A stretch of 24,349 nt of DNA from Kitasatospora phosalacinea (GCF_000716545.1 NZ_JNWZ01000093.1:1-24349); one strand, 5' to 3'; positions 1 through 8,643 are shown, numbered from the stretch's first letter. Notes: a model not told the origin generated them from the sequence alone. Translations and numbers: made by a program.

Positions 1-302
1 GGGGGGCGCAGCAGGTGCGGGGGGAGGGCGGGGCGGCCGCCTTCGGCGCTCTCGGCGCGGTGGTAGCAGCGGGTGAGTTCGCCGCCGCTGCCGAGGAGTT
101 CGTCGATCTGCCGGACGAGGCGGGGGGTGGCGCGACGGACGCCGTGTTCGAGCCGGCTGACGGCGGTGTGGTCGTAGCCGACGGCGGTGCCGAGTTGGGC
201 CTGGGTCCAGCCGGCGTGGCGGCGCCAGTGGCGCAGCAGTGCGCCGAATTCCTGCCAGCTTCCGCCGTCCGGCAGTTCGACCGGGTTGGGTGCGCCCAGC
301 AT
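1..302 (-). CDS. XRE-family helix-turn-helix regulator (N-terminal part, runs off window)
   Basis: The reverse strand from an ATG at 302 stays open to the window edge, giving about 100 residues; the C-terminus lies outside. Residues about 18-70 form an XRE/Cro-type helix-turn-helix: L-R-H-W-R-R-H-A-G-W-T-Q-A-Q-L-G, then G-Y-D-H-T-A-V-S-R-L-E-H-G, then a third-helix region ending I-D-E-L-L. This is the usual N-terminal domain of the many streptomycete XRE proteins, often followed by a larger C-terminal domain that cannot be seen here. An AGGAGG-like site (complement of 311-316) sits 8 bases before the ATG and supports the start. The gene is divergent from the secreted protease at 603, with about 300 bases shared as upstream region. 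The family assignment is clear; target and role are unknown. Confidence 0.85.
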   Translation of the reverse strand, partial: MLGAPNPVELPDGGSWQEFGALLRHWRRHAGWTQAQLGTAVGYDHTAVSRLEHGVRRATPRLVRQIDELLGSGGELTRCYHRAESAEGGRPALPPHLLRP

Positions 303-602
303 CCGCCGACACCTCCCCCGCGTCCGGTCCTGTTCCCGTAGCGAGACGGTACCGGTCCCGACCGGCCCCGTACATGGCGTGGTCTGTACCTCTTCTCTGC
401 CATCGCCCTTGCTCGGGCCCTTGTCCGGCCCTGTCCGGGCCGGTTCGCGACCCTTGCTGACGTGACGCCAATTCCCTTCTAGATCAACGCATTTGACGGG
501 ACTTGCCATTCCGTGCCGGGGATCGTCAGGTCCGTTGACCGGGCCATGGCGGCGGTGTGAGGGTTCCGGGCACCCCCACACCCGAGGAGCTGAGGAGCTC
601 TG
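303..602. promoter_or_regulatory. Divergent intergenic region between the XRE gene and the metalloprotease
   Basis: This 300-base gap must hold the promoters of both flanking genes. On the plus strand TTGACG (493-498) and TTGACC (535-540) resemble -35 elements, but neither has a convincing -10 at 16-18 bases, so no promoter is called. AGGAG at 593-597 lies 5 bases before the protease ATG and is a good ribosome binding site. No coding frame with typical composition is seen. Confidence 0.4.
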
Positions 603-3600
603 ATGAAACGCAGACTGCTGACCGCCGGCACCACCCTGGCCGTGCTGGGAGGCATGCTCGGTGGTTTCGCCGGACAGGCGAACGCCGCGCCTCCCCCCGC
701 ACCGCCGGCCCCCACCCCGCTGGCCGCCGCCGTCTCCGCCGCGGACCTGGCGGCTTCGGCCGGGCTGGACGCACTGGCCAAGGGACCGGACGAGAGTTAC
801 GAGCGCCGAGGCGTCACCCAGTTCCTGAACGGCCTGTACTCGGTCGCCTACGAGCGCAGTTACAAGGGCCTGCCGGTGGTCGGCGGCGACGCGGTGGTGC
901 TCGCCGACGGCCAGGGCAAGGTCCGCGGCGTGCAGAACGCCGCGACCGGGCCGGTCGGCGTGCCGACCAAGGCGAAGGTGAGCGCGGCGGCCGCGGAGAA
1001 GGCGGCGCGCACGAAGCTGGCGAAGGTCGACTCGGCCGAGGCGCCGCGCCTGGTGGTGCGGGTCAAGGACGGCACCTCCCGGCTGGCCTGGGAGTCGGTG
1101 CTGACCGGTTCGGCCGGGAACCGGCCCAGCCGCCTGCACGTGTTCGTGGACGCGGTCACCGGTGAGGTGGCCGACAGCTACGACGACGTCAAGGCCGGCA
1201 CCATCAACAGCAAGTGGAACGGCCCGGCGGGCCTGACCATCAACACCAGCGGCTCGGCGGGCTCCTACTCGCTGCGCGACTCCACCCGTCCCGGCCTGCA
1301 GTGTTCGGACTACTCGACCGGCCAGGTCCTCACCAAGTCCACCGACTCCTGGGGCACCGGCGCCGCCACCTCCAAGGAGACCGGCTGCGCCGACGCGATG
1401 TTCGCGGCGCAGAAGGAGTGGGACATGCTCCGGGACTGGCTGGGGCGCAACGGCCACAACGGCAACGGCGGCAGCTGGCCGGTCAAGGTCGGCCTGAACG
1501 ACGTCAACGCGTACTGGGACGGCTCGACCGTCTCGATCGGCCACAGCCAGGCCAACGAGTGGATCGCCTCCATCGACGTGGTGGGCCACGAGTTCGGCCA
1601 CGGCCTGGACCAGTACACGCCGGGCGGCGCCAACAACGAGGCGGGCCTGGGCGAGGCGACCGGCGACATCATGGGCGCGCTGACCGAGGCGTACGCCAAC
1701 GAGCCGGCCCCGTACGACAACCCGGACTACACCGTCGGCGAGATGATCAACCTGGTCGGCACCGGTCCGATCCGGGTGATGTACAACCCCTCGCAGGTCT
1801 CCGGCAACCCGAACTGCTACTCCTCCTCCATCCCCAACACCGAGGAGCACGCGGCGGCCGGCCCGCTGAACCACTGGTTCTACCTGCTGGCCGAGGGCTC
1901 CAACCCGGGCGGCGGCAAGCCGTCCAGCCCGACCTGCAACTCCTCGTCCGTCACCGGCATCGGCATCCGGGACGCGGGCCGGGTCTTCTACGGCGGCATG
2001 CTGCTCAAGACCAGCGGCATGACGTACAAGAAGTACCGGACCGCGACCCTGACCGCGGCCAAGAACCTCGACCCGTCCTGCAACTTCTTCAACCGCACCA
2101 AGGCCGCCTGGGACGCCGTCAGCGTTCCGGCCCAGGCCGGCGACCCGACCTGCGCCGCCTCCCCGACCAGTGACTACTCGCTGGCGCTGAGCCCGTCCTC
2201 GGGCACCGTGCAGGCGGGCGGCTCGACCAGCGCGACCGTCTCGACCGCCGTCACCGCGGGCTCGGCCGCGAACGTCTCGCTGTCGGTGACCGGCGCCCCG
2301 TCCGGCACCACCGCGACCGTCTCGCCGTCCACCGTGCAGTCCGGCGGCTCGGCGACGCTGAGCGTCAACGTCGGCGCGAACACCCCGGCGGGCACCTACA
2401 CCCTGACGGTGACCGGCACCGGCCCGGCCACCCACACCGCGCAGTACCAGCTGACGGTGAGCGGCGGCGGGGGCAACCCCGGCGGCTCGGCCCCGGACAT
2501 CAACGTGGCCAACGTGCAGACGCACCTGAGCCAGCTGTACACCATCGCCCAGCAGAACGGCGGCAACCGCCGGGCGGGCACCGCGGGCTACACCCAGTCG
2601 CTCGCGTACGTGAAGGGCAAGCTGCAGGCGGCGGGCTACACCGTCACCGAGCAGACCTGCACCTCGTGCACCTACACCGCCAACAACCTGATCGCCGACT
2701 GGCCGGGCGGCCCGTCCGACCAGGTCACCATGTTCGGCGCGCACCTGGACTCGGTCTCGGCCGGCCCGGGCATCAACGACAACGGCTCCGGCTCGGCCGT
2801 GCTGCTGGAGAACGCGCTCGTCCTGGCGCAGCAGAACCCGACCATGAGCAAGCACGTCCGGTTCGCCTGGTGGGCCGGTGAGGAGCAGGGCCTCCAGGGC
2901 TCGCAGTACTACGTGGGCCAGCTCTCCTCGGCCCAGCGCTCGGCGATCAAGGGCTACTACAACTTCGACATGGTCGGCTCCCCCAACGCCGGTTACTTCA
3001 TCAACAACGTCAACTCGGCCACCGCCGCGCCGCTGAAGGCGTACTGGGACTCGCTGAACCTCCAGCCGGAGGAGAACGTCGAGGGCCAGGGCCGTTCCGA
3101 CGACTACTCCTTCCAGCAGGGCGGCATCCCGACCTCCGGCTACGCCGCGGGCGCCGACGCCACCAAGACCCCGGCGCAGGCCACCAAGTGGGGCGGCACC
3201 GCGTACGCGTCCTACGACTCCTGCTACCACTCCTCCTGCGACACCACCTCCAACGTCAACGCGACGGTGCTGAACCGGAACGCCGACGGCGTGGCGTACG
3301 CGATCTGGAAGACCTCGGTCGGCGGCACCACCACCCCGGTCAACGACTTCACCCTCGCGGTGAACCCGGCCACCGGCACCGTCCAGGCGGGCTCGGCGGC
3401 CAGTGCCACCGTCGCCACCTCGACCAGCTCCGGCAGCGCGCAGAGCGTGTCGCTGACCGCGAGCGGCGCCCCGTCCGGCGCCACCGTCTCGTTCAGCCCG
3501 TCCTCCGTCACCAGCGGCGGCAGCGCGACCCTGAGGGTCTCCACCTCCTCCTCCACCCCGGCCGGCACCTACACCATCACGGTCACCGGCACCGGCACCT

Positions 3601-3797
3601 CCGCCACCCACACCACCGGCTACACCCTGGTCGTGAACGGCGGCGGCACCGGCGGCGGCACCTGGGCCGCCGGGGTGGCCTACAACGCGGGCGACGTGGT
3701 CACCTACAACGGCGTCAGCTACAAGTGCCTGCAGGCCCACACCTCGCAGAGCACCTGGACGCCGGACGTCGTCCCGGCCCTGTGGCAGCGCCTGTAG
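603..3797 (+). CDS. Secreted multidomain metalloprotease: M4 endopeptidase + M28 aminopeptidase + CBM5/12
   Basis: The product is 1064 residues. Residues 1-28 are a Sec signal peptide ending A-N-A. Residues about 45-200 resemble an FTP/PepSY propeptide. A thermolysin-like (M4) catalytic domain follows: HEFGH at 329-333, third zinc ligand E351 in GEATGD, and H416 in [15 protein letters not shown] as the counterpart of the transition-state histidine. An Ig-like module spans about 523-620. An M28 domain spans about 629-905 with H714, D726, E760/E761, D789 and H876; their spacing (12, 34-35, 28, 87) equals that of the Streptomyces griseus aminopeptidase zinc site. A second Ig-like module (914-1016) and a CBM5/12 chitin-binding domain (1020-1064, [12 protein letters not shown]-terminal W-Q-R-L) follow. 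The protein should act outside the cell, with endo- and exo-peptidase sites on one chain held to chitin or another polymer. Both active sites look intact. Confidence 0.93.
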   Translation: MKRRLLTAGTTLAVLGGMLGGFAGQANAAPPPAPPAPTPLAAAVSAADLAASAGLDALAKGPDESYERRGVTQFLNGLYSVAYERSYKGLPVVGGDAVVLADGQGKVRGVQNAATGPVGVPTKAKVSAAAAEKAARTKLAKVDSAEAPRLVVRVKDGTSRLAWESVLTGSAGNRPSRLHVFVDAVTGEVADSYDDVKAGTINSKWNGPAGLTINTSGSAGSYSLRDSTRPGLQCSDYSTGQVLTKSTDSWGTGAATSKETGCADAMFAAQKEWDMLRDWLGRNGHNGNGGSWPVKVGLNDVNAYWDGSTVSIGHSQANEWIASIDVVGHEFGHGLDQYTPGGANNEAGLGEATGDIMGALTEAYANEPAPYDNPDYTVGEMINLVGTGPIRVMYNPSQVSGNPNCYSSSIPNTEEHAAAGPLNHWFYLLAEGSNPGGGKPSSPTCNSSSVTGIGIRDAGRVFYGGMLLKTSGMTYKKYRTATLTAAKNLDPSCNFFNRTKAAWDAVSVPAQAGDPTCAASPTSDYSLALSPSSGTVQAGGSTSATVSTAVTAGSAANVSLSVTGAPSGTTATVSPSTVQSGGSATLSVNVGANTPAGTYTLTVTGTGPATHTAQYQLTVSGGGGNPGGSAPDINVANVQTHLSQLYTIAQQNGGNRRAGTAGYTQSLAYVKGKLQAAGYTVTEQTCTSCTYTANNLIADWPGGPSDQVTMFGAHLDSVSAGPGINDNGSGSAVLLENALVLAQQNPTMSKHVRFAWWAGEEQGLQGSQYYVGQLSSAQRSAIKGYYNFDMVGSPNAGYFINNVNSATAAPLKAYWDSLNLQPEENVEGQGRSDDYSFQQGGIPTSGYAAGADATKTPAQATKWGGTAYASYDSCYHSSCDTTSNVNATVLNRNADGVAYAIWKTSVGGTTTPVNDFTLAVNPATGTVQAGSAASATVATSTSSGSAQSVSLTASGAPSGATVSFSPSSVTSGGSATLRVSTSSSTPAGTYTITVTGTGTSATHTTGYTLVVNGGGTGGGTWAAGVAYNAGDVVTYNGVSYKCLQAHTSQSTWTPDVVPALWQRL

Positions 3798-3846
3798 CCA
3801 CCGGGAGTACGTGAGCGACAGCGACAACAGCAGTCACCAGCACGAC

Positions 3847-3888
3847 GGGTGTGCCGCGACCGGTTGGGGGACGGGTCGCGGCACACCC
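3847..3888 (+). terminator. Strong hairpin after the metalloprotease gene
   Basis: Perfect 15-bp arms (3847-3861 and 3874-3888, GGGTGTGCCGCGACC and its complement) enclose a 12-base loop, 50 bases after the protease stop. There is no T-run, as is common in streptomycete terminators. Confidence 0.75.
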
Positions 3889-3900
3889 GCGCTCCCGTCC

Positions 3901-3930
3901 CCGGAGCCGGAGCCGGAGCCGGAGCCGGAT
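3901..3930 (+). repeat. Hexanucleotide tandem repeat (CCGGAG)n
   Basis: Four perfect CCGGAG units and a fifth CCGGAT lie head to tail directly before, and overlapping, the ATG of the signal-peptidase remnant. Such short repeats change length easily by slippage. Confidence 0.8.
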
Positions 3931-4126
3931 GAGCGGGCGGGCGAAGCGCGTGCTGCTGTCCCTACTGATCAAGACCTTCCTGGTGCAGGTCTTCGCCATC
4001 CCCTCCGGCTTCCTGACGGGCACCCTGCGGAAGGGCGACCGGGTGACCGTCGACAAGTGCAGCCCCCGGATCCAGGCGTTCGTCCGCTCGACCACCCACC
4101 GGGCGGTGCCGAGCCCGGAGTCGTAG
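3929..4126 (+). pseudogene. Remnant of type I signal peptidase (lepB/sip-like), catalytic serine lost
   Basis: A 65-residue frame from ATG 3929 contains S-L-L-I-K-T-F-L-V-Q-V-F-A-I-P-S-G-F-L then T-G-T-L-R-K-G-D-R-V-T-V-D-K. This closely follows the end of the N-terminal membrane helix and box B of actinobacterial signal peptidase I, where the expected pattern is I-P-S-x-S-M-x-x-T-L-x-x-G-D-R-V-x-V-D-K. The catalytic serine (second S) is replaced by F and the following M by L. After C-S-P-R-I-Q the similarity stops, so boxes C, D and E are absent. It cannot be an active peptidase. It is either a decaying gene fragment or, less likely, a small membrane protein. A longer frame starting at 3851 would run through the hairpin and hexamer repeat and is not favoured. 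Confidence 0.6.
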
Positions 4127-4185
4127 GGCCCCCGGCGGGCACCCCTCGGCGCCGGAGCGGGGGGCGAGAACCCGGCCCCCGCATT

Positions 4186-4199
4186 TGACTGACCGCTCA
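4186..4199. promoter_or_regulatory. Candidate TetR operator before the TetR gene
   Basis: TGACTGACCGCTCA differs at only two positions from TGACTGACCAGTCA at 4827-4840, before the next gene. It overlaps a TTGACT -35-like hexamer (4185-4190), as expected for an autorepressor site. Binding is inferred. Confidence 0.5.
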
Positions 4200-4219
4200 C
4201 TCTCCTACATGCTGTCCTC

Positions 4220-4783
4220 ATGCCCAGACCGAGGAGCGAGGACAAGCGAGCGGCGATCATGGCCGCCGCCACGCGGATCATCGCCGCCCAGGGGCTGGGG
4301 GCGGCGACGGCGGCGATCGCGAAGGAGGCCGGCGTCTCGAACGGGTCGCTGTTCACCTACTTCGACACCAAGGCGGATCTGCTGAACCAGCTCTACCTGG
4401 AGCTGAAGGGCGAGATGGGGGCGGCCGCGCTCGGCGGCCCGCCCGCGGCCGACGCGCGCACCCAGCTGCTGCACGTGTGGTCGCGGTGGATGGACTGGGC
4501 CACGGCCAACCCCCTGAAGCGCCGCACCCTGGCCCAGCTCCAGGTCTCCGACGAGATCGCGGCGTCCACCCACGAGTCCGTGCACCGGACCATGGCGGGC
4601 ATCGGCGAGGCCCTGGAGCGCGGCCGGGCGAACGGCCCGATGCGCGACGCCCCGGCGGCGCTGGTGTTCACGCTCTCCAATGCCGTGGCCGAGGCCACCA
4701 TCGACTACATCATCGGCGACCCGGACCGCGCCGACGAGCACAAGCGGTCCGGTTTCGACGCGCTCTGGCGCATGATCGGCTGA
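4220..4783 (+). CDS. TetR/AcrR-family transcriptional regulator
   Basis: The 187-residue product has the standard TetR architecture. The N-terminal DNA-binding domain is at residues about 8-60 (R-A-A-I-M-A-A-A-T-R-I-I-A-A-Q-G-L, then I-A-K-E-A-G-V-S-N-G-S-L-F-T-Y-F-D-T-K-A-D-L-L), followed by a divergent all-helical ligand-binding domain. There is no clear ribosome binding site before the ATG, and the -35-like TTGACT is about 30 bases away, so the transcript may be leaderless. A near-copy of its own upstream motif lies before the downstream SDR gene, 74 bases after this stop, which suggests that it represses both itself and the SDR. The inducing ligand cannot be told from the sequence; it may be the SDR substrate. 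Confidence 0.92.
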   Translation: MPRPRSEDKRAAIMAAATRIIAAQGLGAATAAIAKEAGVSNGSLFTYFDTKADLLNQLYLELKGEMGAAALGGPPAADARTQLLHVWSRWMDWATANPLKRRTLAQLQVSDEIAASTHESVHRTMAGIGEALERGRANGPMRDAPAALVFTLSNAVAEATIDYIIGDPDRADEHKRSGFDALWRMIG

Positions 4784-4826
4784 CCCGCCCCGGGTCGGCT
4801 TCCCCGTACTCCCGCACGCCCGTTAA

Positions 4827-4840
4827 TGACTGACCAGTCA
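4827..4840. promoter_or_regulatory. Candidate TetR operator before the SDR gene
   Basis: TGACTGACCAGTCA has 5-bp inverted arms (TGACT/AGTCA) around GACC and lies just before the AAAGGAG ribosome binding site (4847-4853) of the SDR gene. The near-copy at 4186-4199 makes a shared TetR regulator likely. Confidence 0.6.
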
Positions 4841-4857
4841 GACAACAAAGGAGCGTC

Positions 4858-5760
4858 ATGCCCGACAAGGCCTACGTCATCACCGGCCCCACCTCCGGCT
4901 TCGGCCGCCGCACCGCCCTCGAACTGGCCGAGCACGGCACCGTCGTACTGGTCGGGCGCGACGCCGCCAAGCTCGACGACGTGCGCAGGAGGATCGAGGG
5001 CGGCGGCGGAGCGGCCCTGACCGTCCGCTGCGACCTCTCCGACCCGGCGGGCGCGCGACGCGCCGCCGCTCGGATCGTCGAACTCGGCCTCCCGATCGCC
5101 GGCGTGCTCAACAACGCCGGGATCTTCCCCAACCGCCCCGGCACCAACGCCCTCGGCTGGGACATCGCCTACGCGACCAACCACCTCGGGCCCTTCGTGT
5201 TCACCGAGGCGCTCGTGCCCCACCTCCAGGACGGCACGCAGGTGGTGTTCGTCGTCTCGGCCGTGGAGGACCCGGAGCGCGGGGCAGCCACCGTGTCCGG
5301 CTTCCGCGGCGGCCGGTACGTCTCCGCCGAGGCGAGCAGCCGCGGCGAGTGGAAGCCCGGCGGCTCGAAACTGCCCGGCGCGGACGCCTACGCCACCTCC
5401 AAGCAGTGCAACCTGGCGACGGTGCTCGCCTTCGCCCGCGAAACGCCCCGGCTGCGGTTCAACGCCATCGAGCCCGGCTTCGCCCCCGGCACGAATCTCG
5501 GCCGCGACGCCGGCCCGCTCCTGCGCCTGCTGGCGAAGTACGTGCTCTCGCCCGTGGCCCCGCTCGTCAAGCACTGGACCAACCCGGGCACCGCCGCTCG
5601 CGTGATCACCCGGATACTCACCGACGAATCGGACGCCACCGGCGTCTACTACGACGAGAAAGGACGTCCGATGCGGGGTTCCGCGCAGGTGCACGACCCG
5701 GCGTTCAACGCGCGGGTGGTCGCCGAGACCCGCGCCCTGCTGGAGACGGCGCACGTCTGA
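4858..5760 (+). CDS. Short-chain dehydrogenase/reductase (SDR), NAD(P)H-dependent
   Basis: The 300-residue product is a classical/extended-length SDR. It has the Rossmann cofactor motif TGPTSGFG at residues 9-16, L-V-G-R-D after the second strand, NNAG at 85-88, a catalytic serine candidate S134, and Y178-x-x-x-K182 in YATSK. All expected catalytic residues are present. The layout resembles the light-dependent protochlorophyllide-reductase-like/retinol-dehydrogenase-like SDRs common in actinobacteria, but the substrate cannot be predicted. AAAGGAG lies 4 bases before the ATG. The gene follows the TetR gene and has its own operator-like palindrome, so it is probably the main target of that repressor. 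The protein should be cytoplasmic: no signal peptide or membrane segment is seen. Confidence 0.93.
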   Translation: MPDKAYVITGPTSGFGRRTALELAEHGTVVLVGRDAAKLDDVRRRIEGGGGAALTVRCDLSDPAGARRAAARIVELGLPIAGVLNNAGIFPNRPGTNALGWDIAYATNHLGPFVFTEALVPHLQDGTQVVFVVSAVEDPERGAATVSGFRGGRYVSAEASSRGEWKPGGSKLPGADAYATSKQCNLATVLAFARETPRLRFNAIEPGFAPGTNLGRDAGPLLRLLAKYVLSPVAPLVKHWTNPGTAARVITRILTDESDATGVYYDEKGRPMRGSAQVHDPAFNARVVAETRALLETAHV

Positions 5761-5828
5761 GGAGGGCTCTCGGGCGGTCCCGCCGCCCCCTCCCCCGGTG
5801 CCCCCCGCCCGTGCGAGGATCGGCCACC

Positions 5829-6170
5829 ATGGAGATCATCGACAGCGGTCACTTCCGCCCCGCCCCGGACGGCTCGCCCCACTACGCGGAGCACCTGAGC
5901 GTGCCCGCGCTGAGCTTCGGCACCTACTCCCTCCCCGCGGGCTGCACCGACGACCAGTCGCCGCACCTCCAGGACGAGGTCTACGTGGTCACCCGGGGCC
6001 GGGCCCGCTTCACCTCCGGCGGCCGCACCGTCGACGTCGGCCCCGGCACCTCGCTGTTCGTCCCGGCCCGGGAGGAGCACCGCTTCCACGACATCGCCGA
6101 GGACCTGGTCGCCCTGGTCCTCTTCGCCCCGGCCTACAGCGGCGTTCCCGACCCCGCCGACCTGGACTGA
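5829..6170 (+). CDS. Small single-domain cupin protein
   Basis: The 113-residue product is one cupin_2-type beta-barrel. Candidate metal ligands are H46 and E50 in PHLQDEVYVVTRG and H84 in VPAREEHRFH, the two halves of the cupin motif; the first histidine of the usual H-x-H is missing (S44), so metal binding may be altered. The ATG at 5829 is preceded by GAGGA about 9 bases upstream. It follows the SDR by 68 bases on the same strand and may be co-transcribed. Its last 37 bases overlap the convergent GNAT gene. Cupins of this size act as enzymes (dioxygenases, isomerases) or sensors; the exact role is unknown. Confidence 0.85.
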   Translation: MEIIDSGHFRPAPDGSPHYAEHLSVPALSFGTYSLPAGCTDDQSPHLQDEVYVVTRGRARFTSGGRTVDVGPGTSLFVPAREEHRFHDIAEDLVALVLFAPAYSGVPDPADLD

Positions 6171-6802
6171 CCGGGGCGCAGCAGGACTTCGCTGCCGACC
6201 GGGGTGAAGCCGCAGGCGAGGAAGGCGCGCAGCGAGCGGGCGTTGCCGGGGGCGACGGCGGCGAAGAGAGGGGTGCCGGCGGGGAGCAGGGTCAGGGCGT
6301 CGCGCAGCAGGGAGCGCCCGTGGCCGTGGCCGCCGTCGCGGGTGTCGTGGAGTTCGATGCCGAGTTCGCGGCGTCCGGCCGGTCCGGTGGCGAGCGTGAC
6401 CAGTCCGCGTTCGTCGCCGTGCACGGTGACGTCGGTGCGCAGGCCGTGGGCGAAGCGGACGCGCGGGTGGTCGTCGAGGCCGTGCAGGGTGTCGAGCCGG
6501 GGTGGGCCGCCGGTGGCGCGGGCGGTGAGGGTGGCGTCGGTGACGCCGATCCAGCCGTCGGGCCCGGCCAGGTGCAGCAGGAAGGCGGGGGCGAGCGATC
6601 CGCCGTAGCCGTCCGCGCCGGCTTCGGCGACCCGGCGGGCGTCGAGCGCGGTGGCGAGGACGGCGTGCCCGGTGAAGGCCACCGAGCACTCCAGGCCGCC
6701 GGGCAGCGGCGGCAGCACCGTCACCCGGCCGTCGGCGGGCGGGAAGCGGCCGTCGGCGGCGGCCAGGAAGTACGCCAGCAGCGGGTGCGGGGCGGCGGGC
6801 AC
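6134..6802 (-). CDS. GNAT-family N-acetyltransferase
   Basis: The 222-residue product carries a GNAT fold in its C-terminal half. The acetyl-CoA-binding loop is in R-D-G-G-H-G-H-G-R-S-L-L-R-D-A-L, and the final conserved stretch is V-A-P-G-N-A-R-S-L-R-A-F-L-A-C-G-F-T-P-V. The N-terminal half is less conserved and presumably binds the acceptor. No signal peptide is seen, so it should be cytoplasmic. The 3' end overlaps the cupin gene by 37 bases in convergent orientation. The substrate is unknown; similar streptomycete proteins are annotated only as GNAT acetyltransferases. Confidence 0.85.
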   Translation of the reverse strand: MPAAPHPLLAYFLAAADGRFPPADGRVTVLPPLPGGLECSVAFTGHAVLATALDARRVAEAGADGYGGSLAPAFLLHLAGPDGWIGVTDATLTARATGGPPRLDTLHGLDDHPRVRFAHGLRTDVTVHGDERGLVTLATGPAGRRELGIELHDTRDGGHGHGRSLLRDALTLLPAGTPLFAAVAPGNARSLRAFLACGFTPVGSEVLLRPGQSRSAGSGTPL

Positions 6803-6885
6803 GGTCGGGGACGCCTTTCTCCGGCCGTACGCGGGGCGGGAGTCGCCGCGCGGCGGGCCGACGGTGTGCCTGCGACCTTATCCGG

Positions 6886-6914
6886 CGGGCCCGCACCTCC
6901 TCGGTGCGGGCCCG
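6886..6914 (-). terminator. Hairpin terminator after phoD
   Basis: Perfect 12-bp arms CGGGCCCGCACC (6886-6897) and GGTGCGGGCCCG (6903-6914) surround a 5-base loop, 17 bases after the phoD stop. It separates phoD from the GNAT gene downstream on the same strand. Confidence 0.8.
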
Positions 6915-6931
6915 TCCGGGCCGGCGGTGCG

Positions 6932-8617
6932 TCAGGACACCGGGGCGTGGACCCGTTCGACCTGCTGGGTGCCGGTGCGGGTGCGGTAGGAGCGGGCCCA
7001 GCGGCTGGTGGCGTCGGCCCGGGTGCGGTCGGACAGCACGTAGTAGTCCATCTGGGCGCGGTCGGCGGTGATGTCGAGGACGCCGTAGCCGTGCGAGTCC
7101 AGGTCGGTCCACTTGACGTGCCGGTTGGCGGCCTGGATGGCGGCGGAGGCGACCAGGGAGAGCGTGCCGGGGGCGACCTCGAGGATGTCGTCGATGTTGT
7201 CGCTGGTGACCGAGGTGACCACGAACTCGGTGGCGGCGCTGCCCGAGGCGGGGTAGGTGGCGGCTTCGAAGGGGACGTCGCAGGCCCAGGCGGAGTGGAT
7301 GTCGCCGGTGAGGAAGACGGTGTTGGTGATGCGGTGGTCCTTGAGGTGGCCGAGCAGTTCGCGCCGGTCGTGGGTGTAGCCGTCCCACTGGTCGACGTTG
7401 ACGGCGAGGCCCTCGCCGGGGAGGCCGAACAGCTGGGCGAGCGGGCGCAGCAGGTAGTCGGGCACCGAGAGGAACGCCACCGGGGAGATCATCACTTCGT
7501 TGCCGACCAGGCGCCAGGTGGTGTCGGAGGCGGCCAGTCCGGCCTTGAGCCAGTCGAGTTGGGCCCGGCCGGTGATGGTGCGGTCGGCGGAGTCGACCGC
7601 ACCGTCGCCGATCGTCGCCTGCTGCGAGCGGAAGGAGCGCAGGTCGAGCAGGTGCAGGTCGGCGAGCTTTCCGTAGCGCAGCCGCCGGTAGGTGGTGCCG
7701 GCCACGGACGGGCGGACCGGCATCCACTCGAAGTAGGCCTGCTTGGCGGCGGCGACCCGGGCGGCCCAGTCGCCCTCGGTGCCGGGGGTGTGGTTCTCGG
7801 CGCCGCCGGACCAGGCGTCGTTGGCGAACTCGTGGTCGTCCCAGATCGCGACGGTGGGGACGGCGGCGTGCAGCGCCTGCAGGTCGGCGTCGGTCTTGTA
7901 GCGGCCGTGCCGGGTGCGGTAGTCGGCGAGGGTGACCGTCTCGTTGGCGGGGGCGTGCGGGCGCACCACGGTGCCGCGGGCGGCGTACGCGCCGGTGGCG
8001 TACTCGTAGACGTAGTCGCCGAGGAACAGGAAGGCGTCCAGGTCGCCGCGGGCGGCGAGGTGGCGGTAGGCGGAGAAGTAGCCGGCCTCCCAGTTGGCGC
8101 AGGAGGCGACGCCCAGGCGCAGCCGGTCGAGGGCGGCGTCGGTGGCGGGGGTGGTGCGGGTGCGGCCGACGGGGGAGGCGGCGCCGTCGGTGGTGAAGCG
8201 GTACCAGTAGGCGGTGTCGGGGCGCAGGCCGCGGACGTCGACCTTGACGGTGTGGTCGGTGGCGGCGCTGGTGGTGACGGTGCCGGTGGCGGCGACGGAG
8301 GTGAAGTCGCGGTCGGTGGCGATCTGCCAGCGGACGGCGGTGTCGGGGCCGAGTCCGGAGCCGGGCGCGGCGTCGGCGGTGGGGGTGAGGCGGGTCCACA
8401 GCAGGACGCCGTCGGGCAGCGGGTCGCCGGAGGCCACGCCGTGCAGGAAGCGCGGGGTGTCGGCGGCGTCGGCGCGGCCGGCGGCGGCGGTGAGCGGCAG
8501 CGCGAGGGCCCCGGCGGTGAGGGCGGCGGCCTGGATCACCCGGCGGCGCGGCGGACGGGGGCCGGCGGCGGCGGTCGCGGTGGTGCCGGGCGCGGTGGTG
8601 CTGGTGGATTCGGTCAC
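6932..8617 (-). CDS. phoD: Alkaline phosphatase D (PhoD family), Tat-exported
   Basis: The 561-residue product starts with GTG at 8617. R-R-R-V-I-Q (24-29) followed by a hydrophobic stretch and A-G-R-A-D-A-A is a twin-arginine signal, as expected for PhoD, which is exported folded with its metals. The body shows PhoD family hallmarks: [10 protein letters not shown] at the mature N-terminus, F-L-G-D-Y-V-Y-E-Y (D201), W-D-D-H-E-F-A-N-D (H262), a central N-E-V-M-I-S-P, and L-T-G-D-I-H-S-A-W (D439, H441). These residues build the Fe/Ca phosphoesterase centre. It releases phosphate from mono- and diesters outside the cell. I looked for paired GTTCACC-type PHO boxes upstream and found none; a perfect palindrome lies there instead (8630-8643). 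Length fits the family. Confidence 0.95.
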   Translation of the reverse strand: MTESTSTTAPGTTATAAAGPRPPRRRVIQAAALTAGALALPLTAAAGRADAADTPRFLHGVASGDPLPDGVLLWTRLTPTADAAPGSGLGPDTAVRWQIATDRDFTSVAATGTVTTSAATDHTVKVDVRGLRPDTAYWYRFTTDGAASPVGRTRTTPATDAALDRLRLGVASCANWEAGYFSAYRHLAARGDLDAFLFLGDYVYEYATGAYAARGTVVRPHAPANETVTLADYRTRHGRYKTDADLQALHAAVPTVAIWDDHEFANDAWSGGAENHTPGTEGDWAARVAAAKQAYFEWMPVRPSVAGTTYRRLRYGKLADLHLLDLRSFRSQQATIGDGAVDSADRTITGRAQLDWLKAGLAASDTTWRLVGNEVMISPVAFLSVPDYLLRPLAQLFGLPGEGLAVNVDQWDGYTHDRRELLGHLKDHRITNTVFLTGDIHSAWACDVPFEAATYPASGSAATEFVVTSVTSDNIDDILEVAPGTLSLVASAAIQAANRHVKWTDLDSHGYGVLDITADRAQMDYYVLSDRTRADATSRWARSYRTRTGTQQVERVHAPVS

Positions 8618-8629
8618 GTCACATGAGAC

Positions 8630-8643
8630 TTACCCATGGGTAA
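8630..8643. promoter_or_regulatory. Perfect 14-bp palindrome upstream of phoD
   Basis: TTACCCATGGGTAA is self-complementary over all 14 bases and begins 12 bases upstream of the phoD GTG, in the 99-base gap after the hydrolase gene. It could be a repressor operator; the binding protein is unknown. Confidence 0.45.

Noticed and set aside
3901..3930. Hexamer repeat as a CRISPR or mobile-element trace
   Set aside because: Units are 6 bases with no spacers; it is a simple slippage repeat.
3811..4188. 125-residue open frame with E-P repeats after the metalloprotease
   Set aside because: It runs through the strong hairpin and hexamer repeat, and the signal-peptidase similarity lies in a different frame over the same bases.
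5798..8626. 942-residue Gly/Val-rich plus-strand frame
   Set aside because: It is antisense to the GNAT and PhoD genes, whose motifs are unmistakable; long frames like this arise from high GC content.
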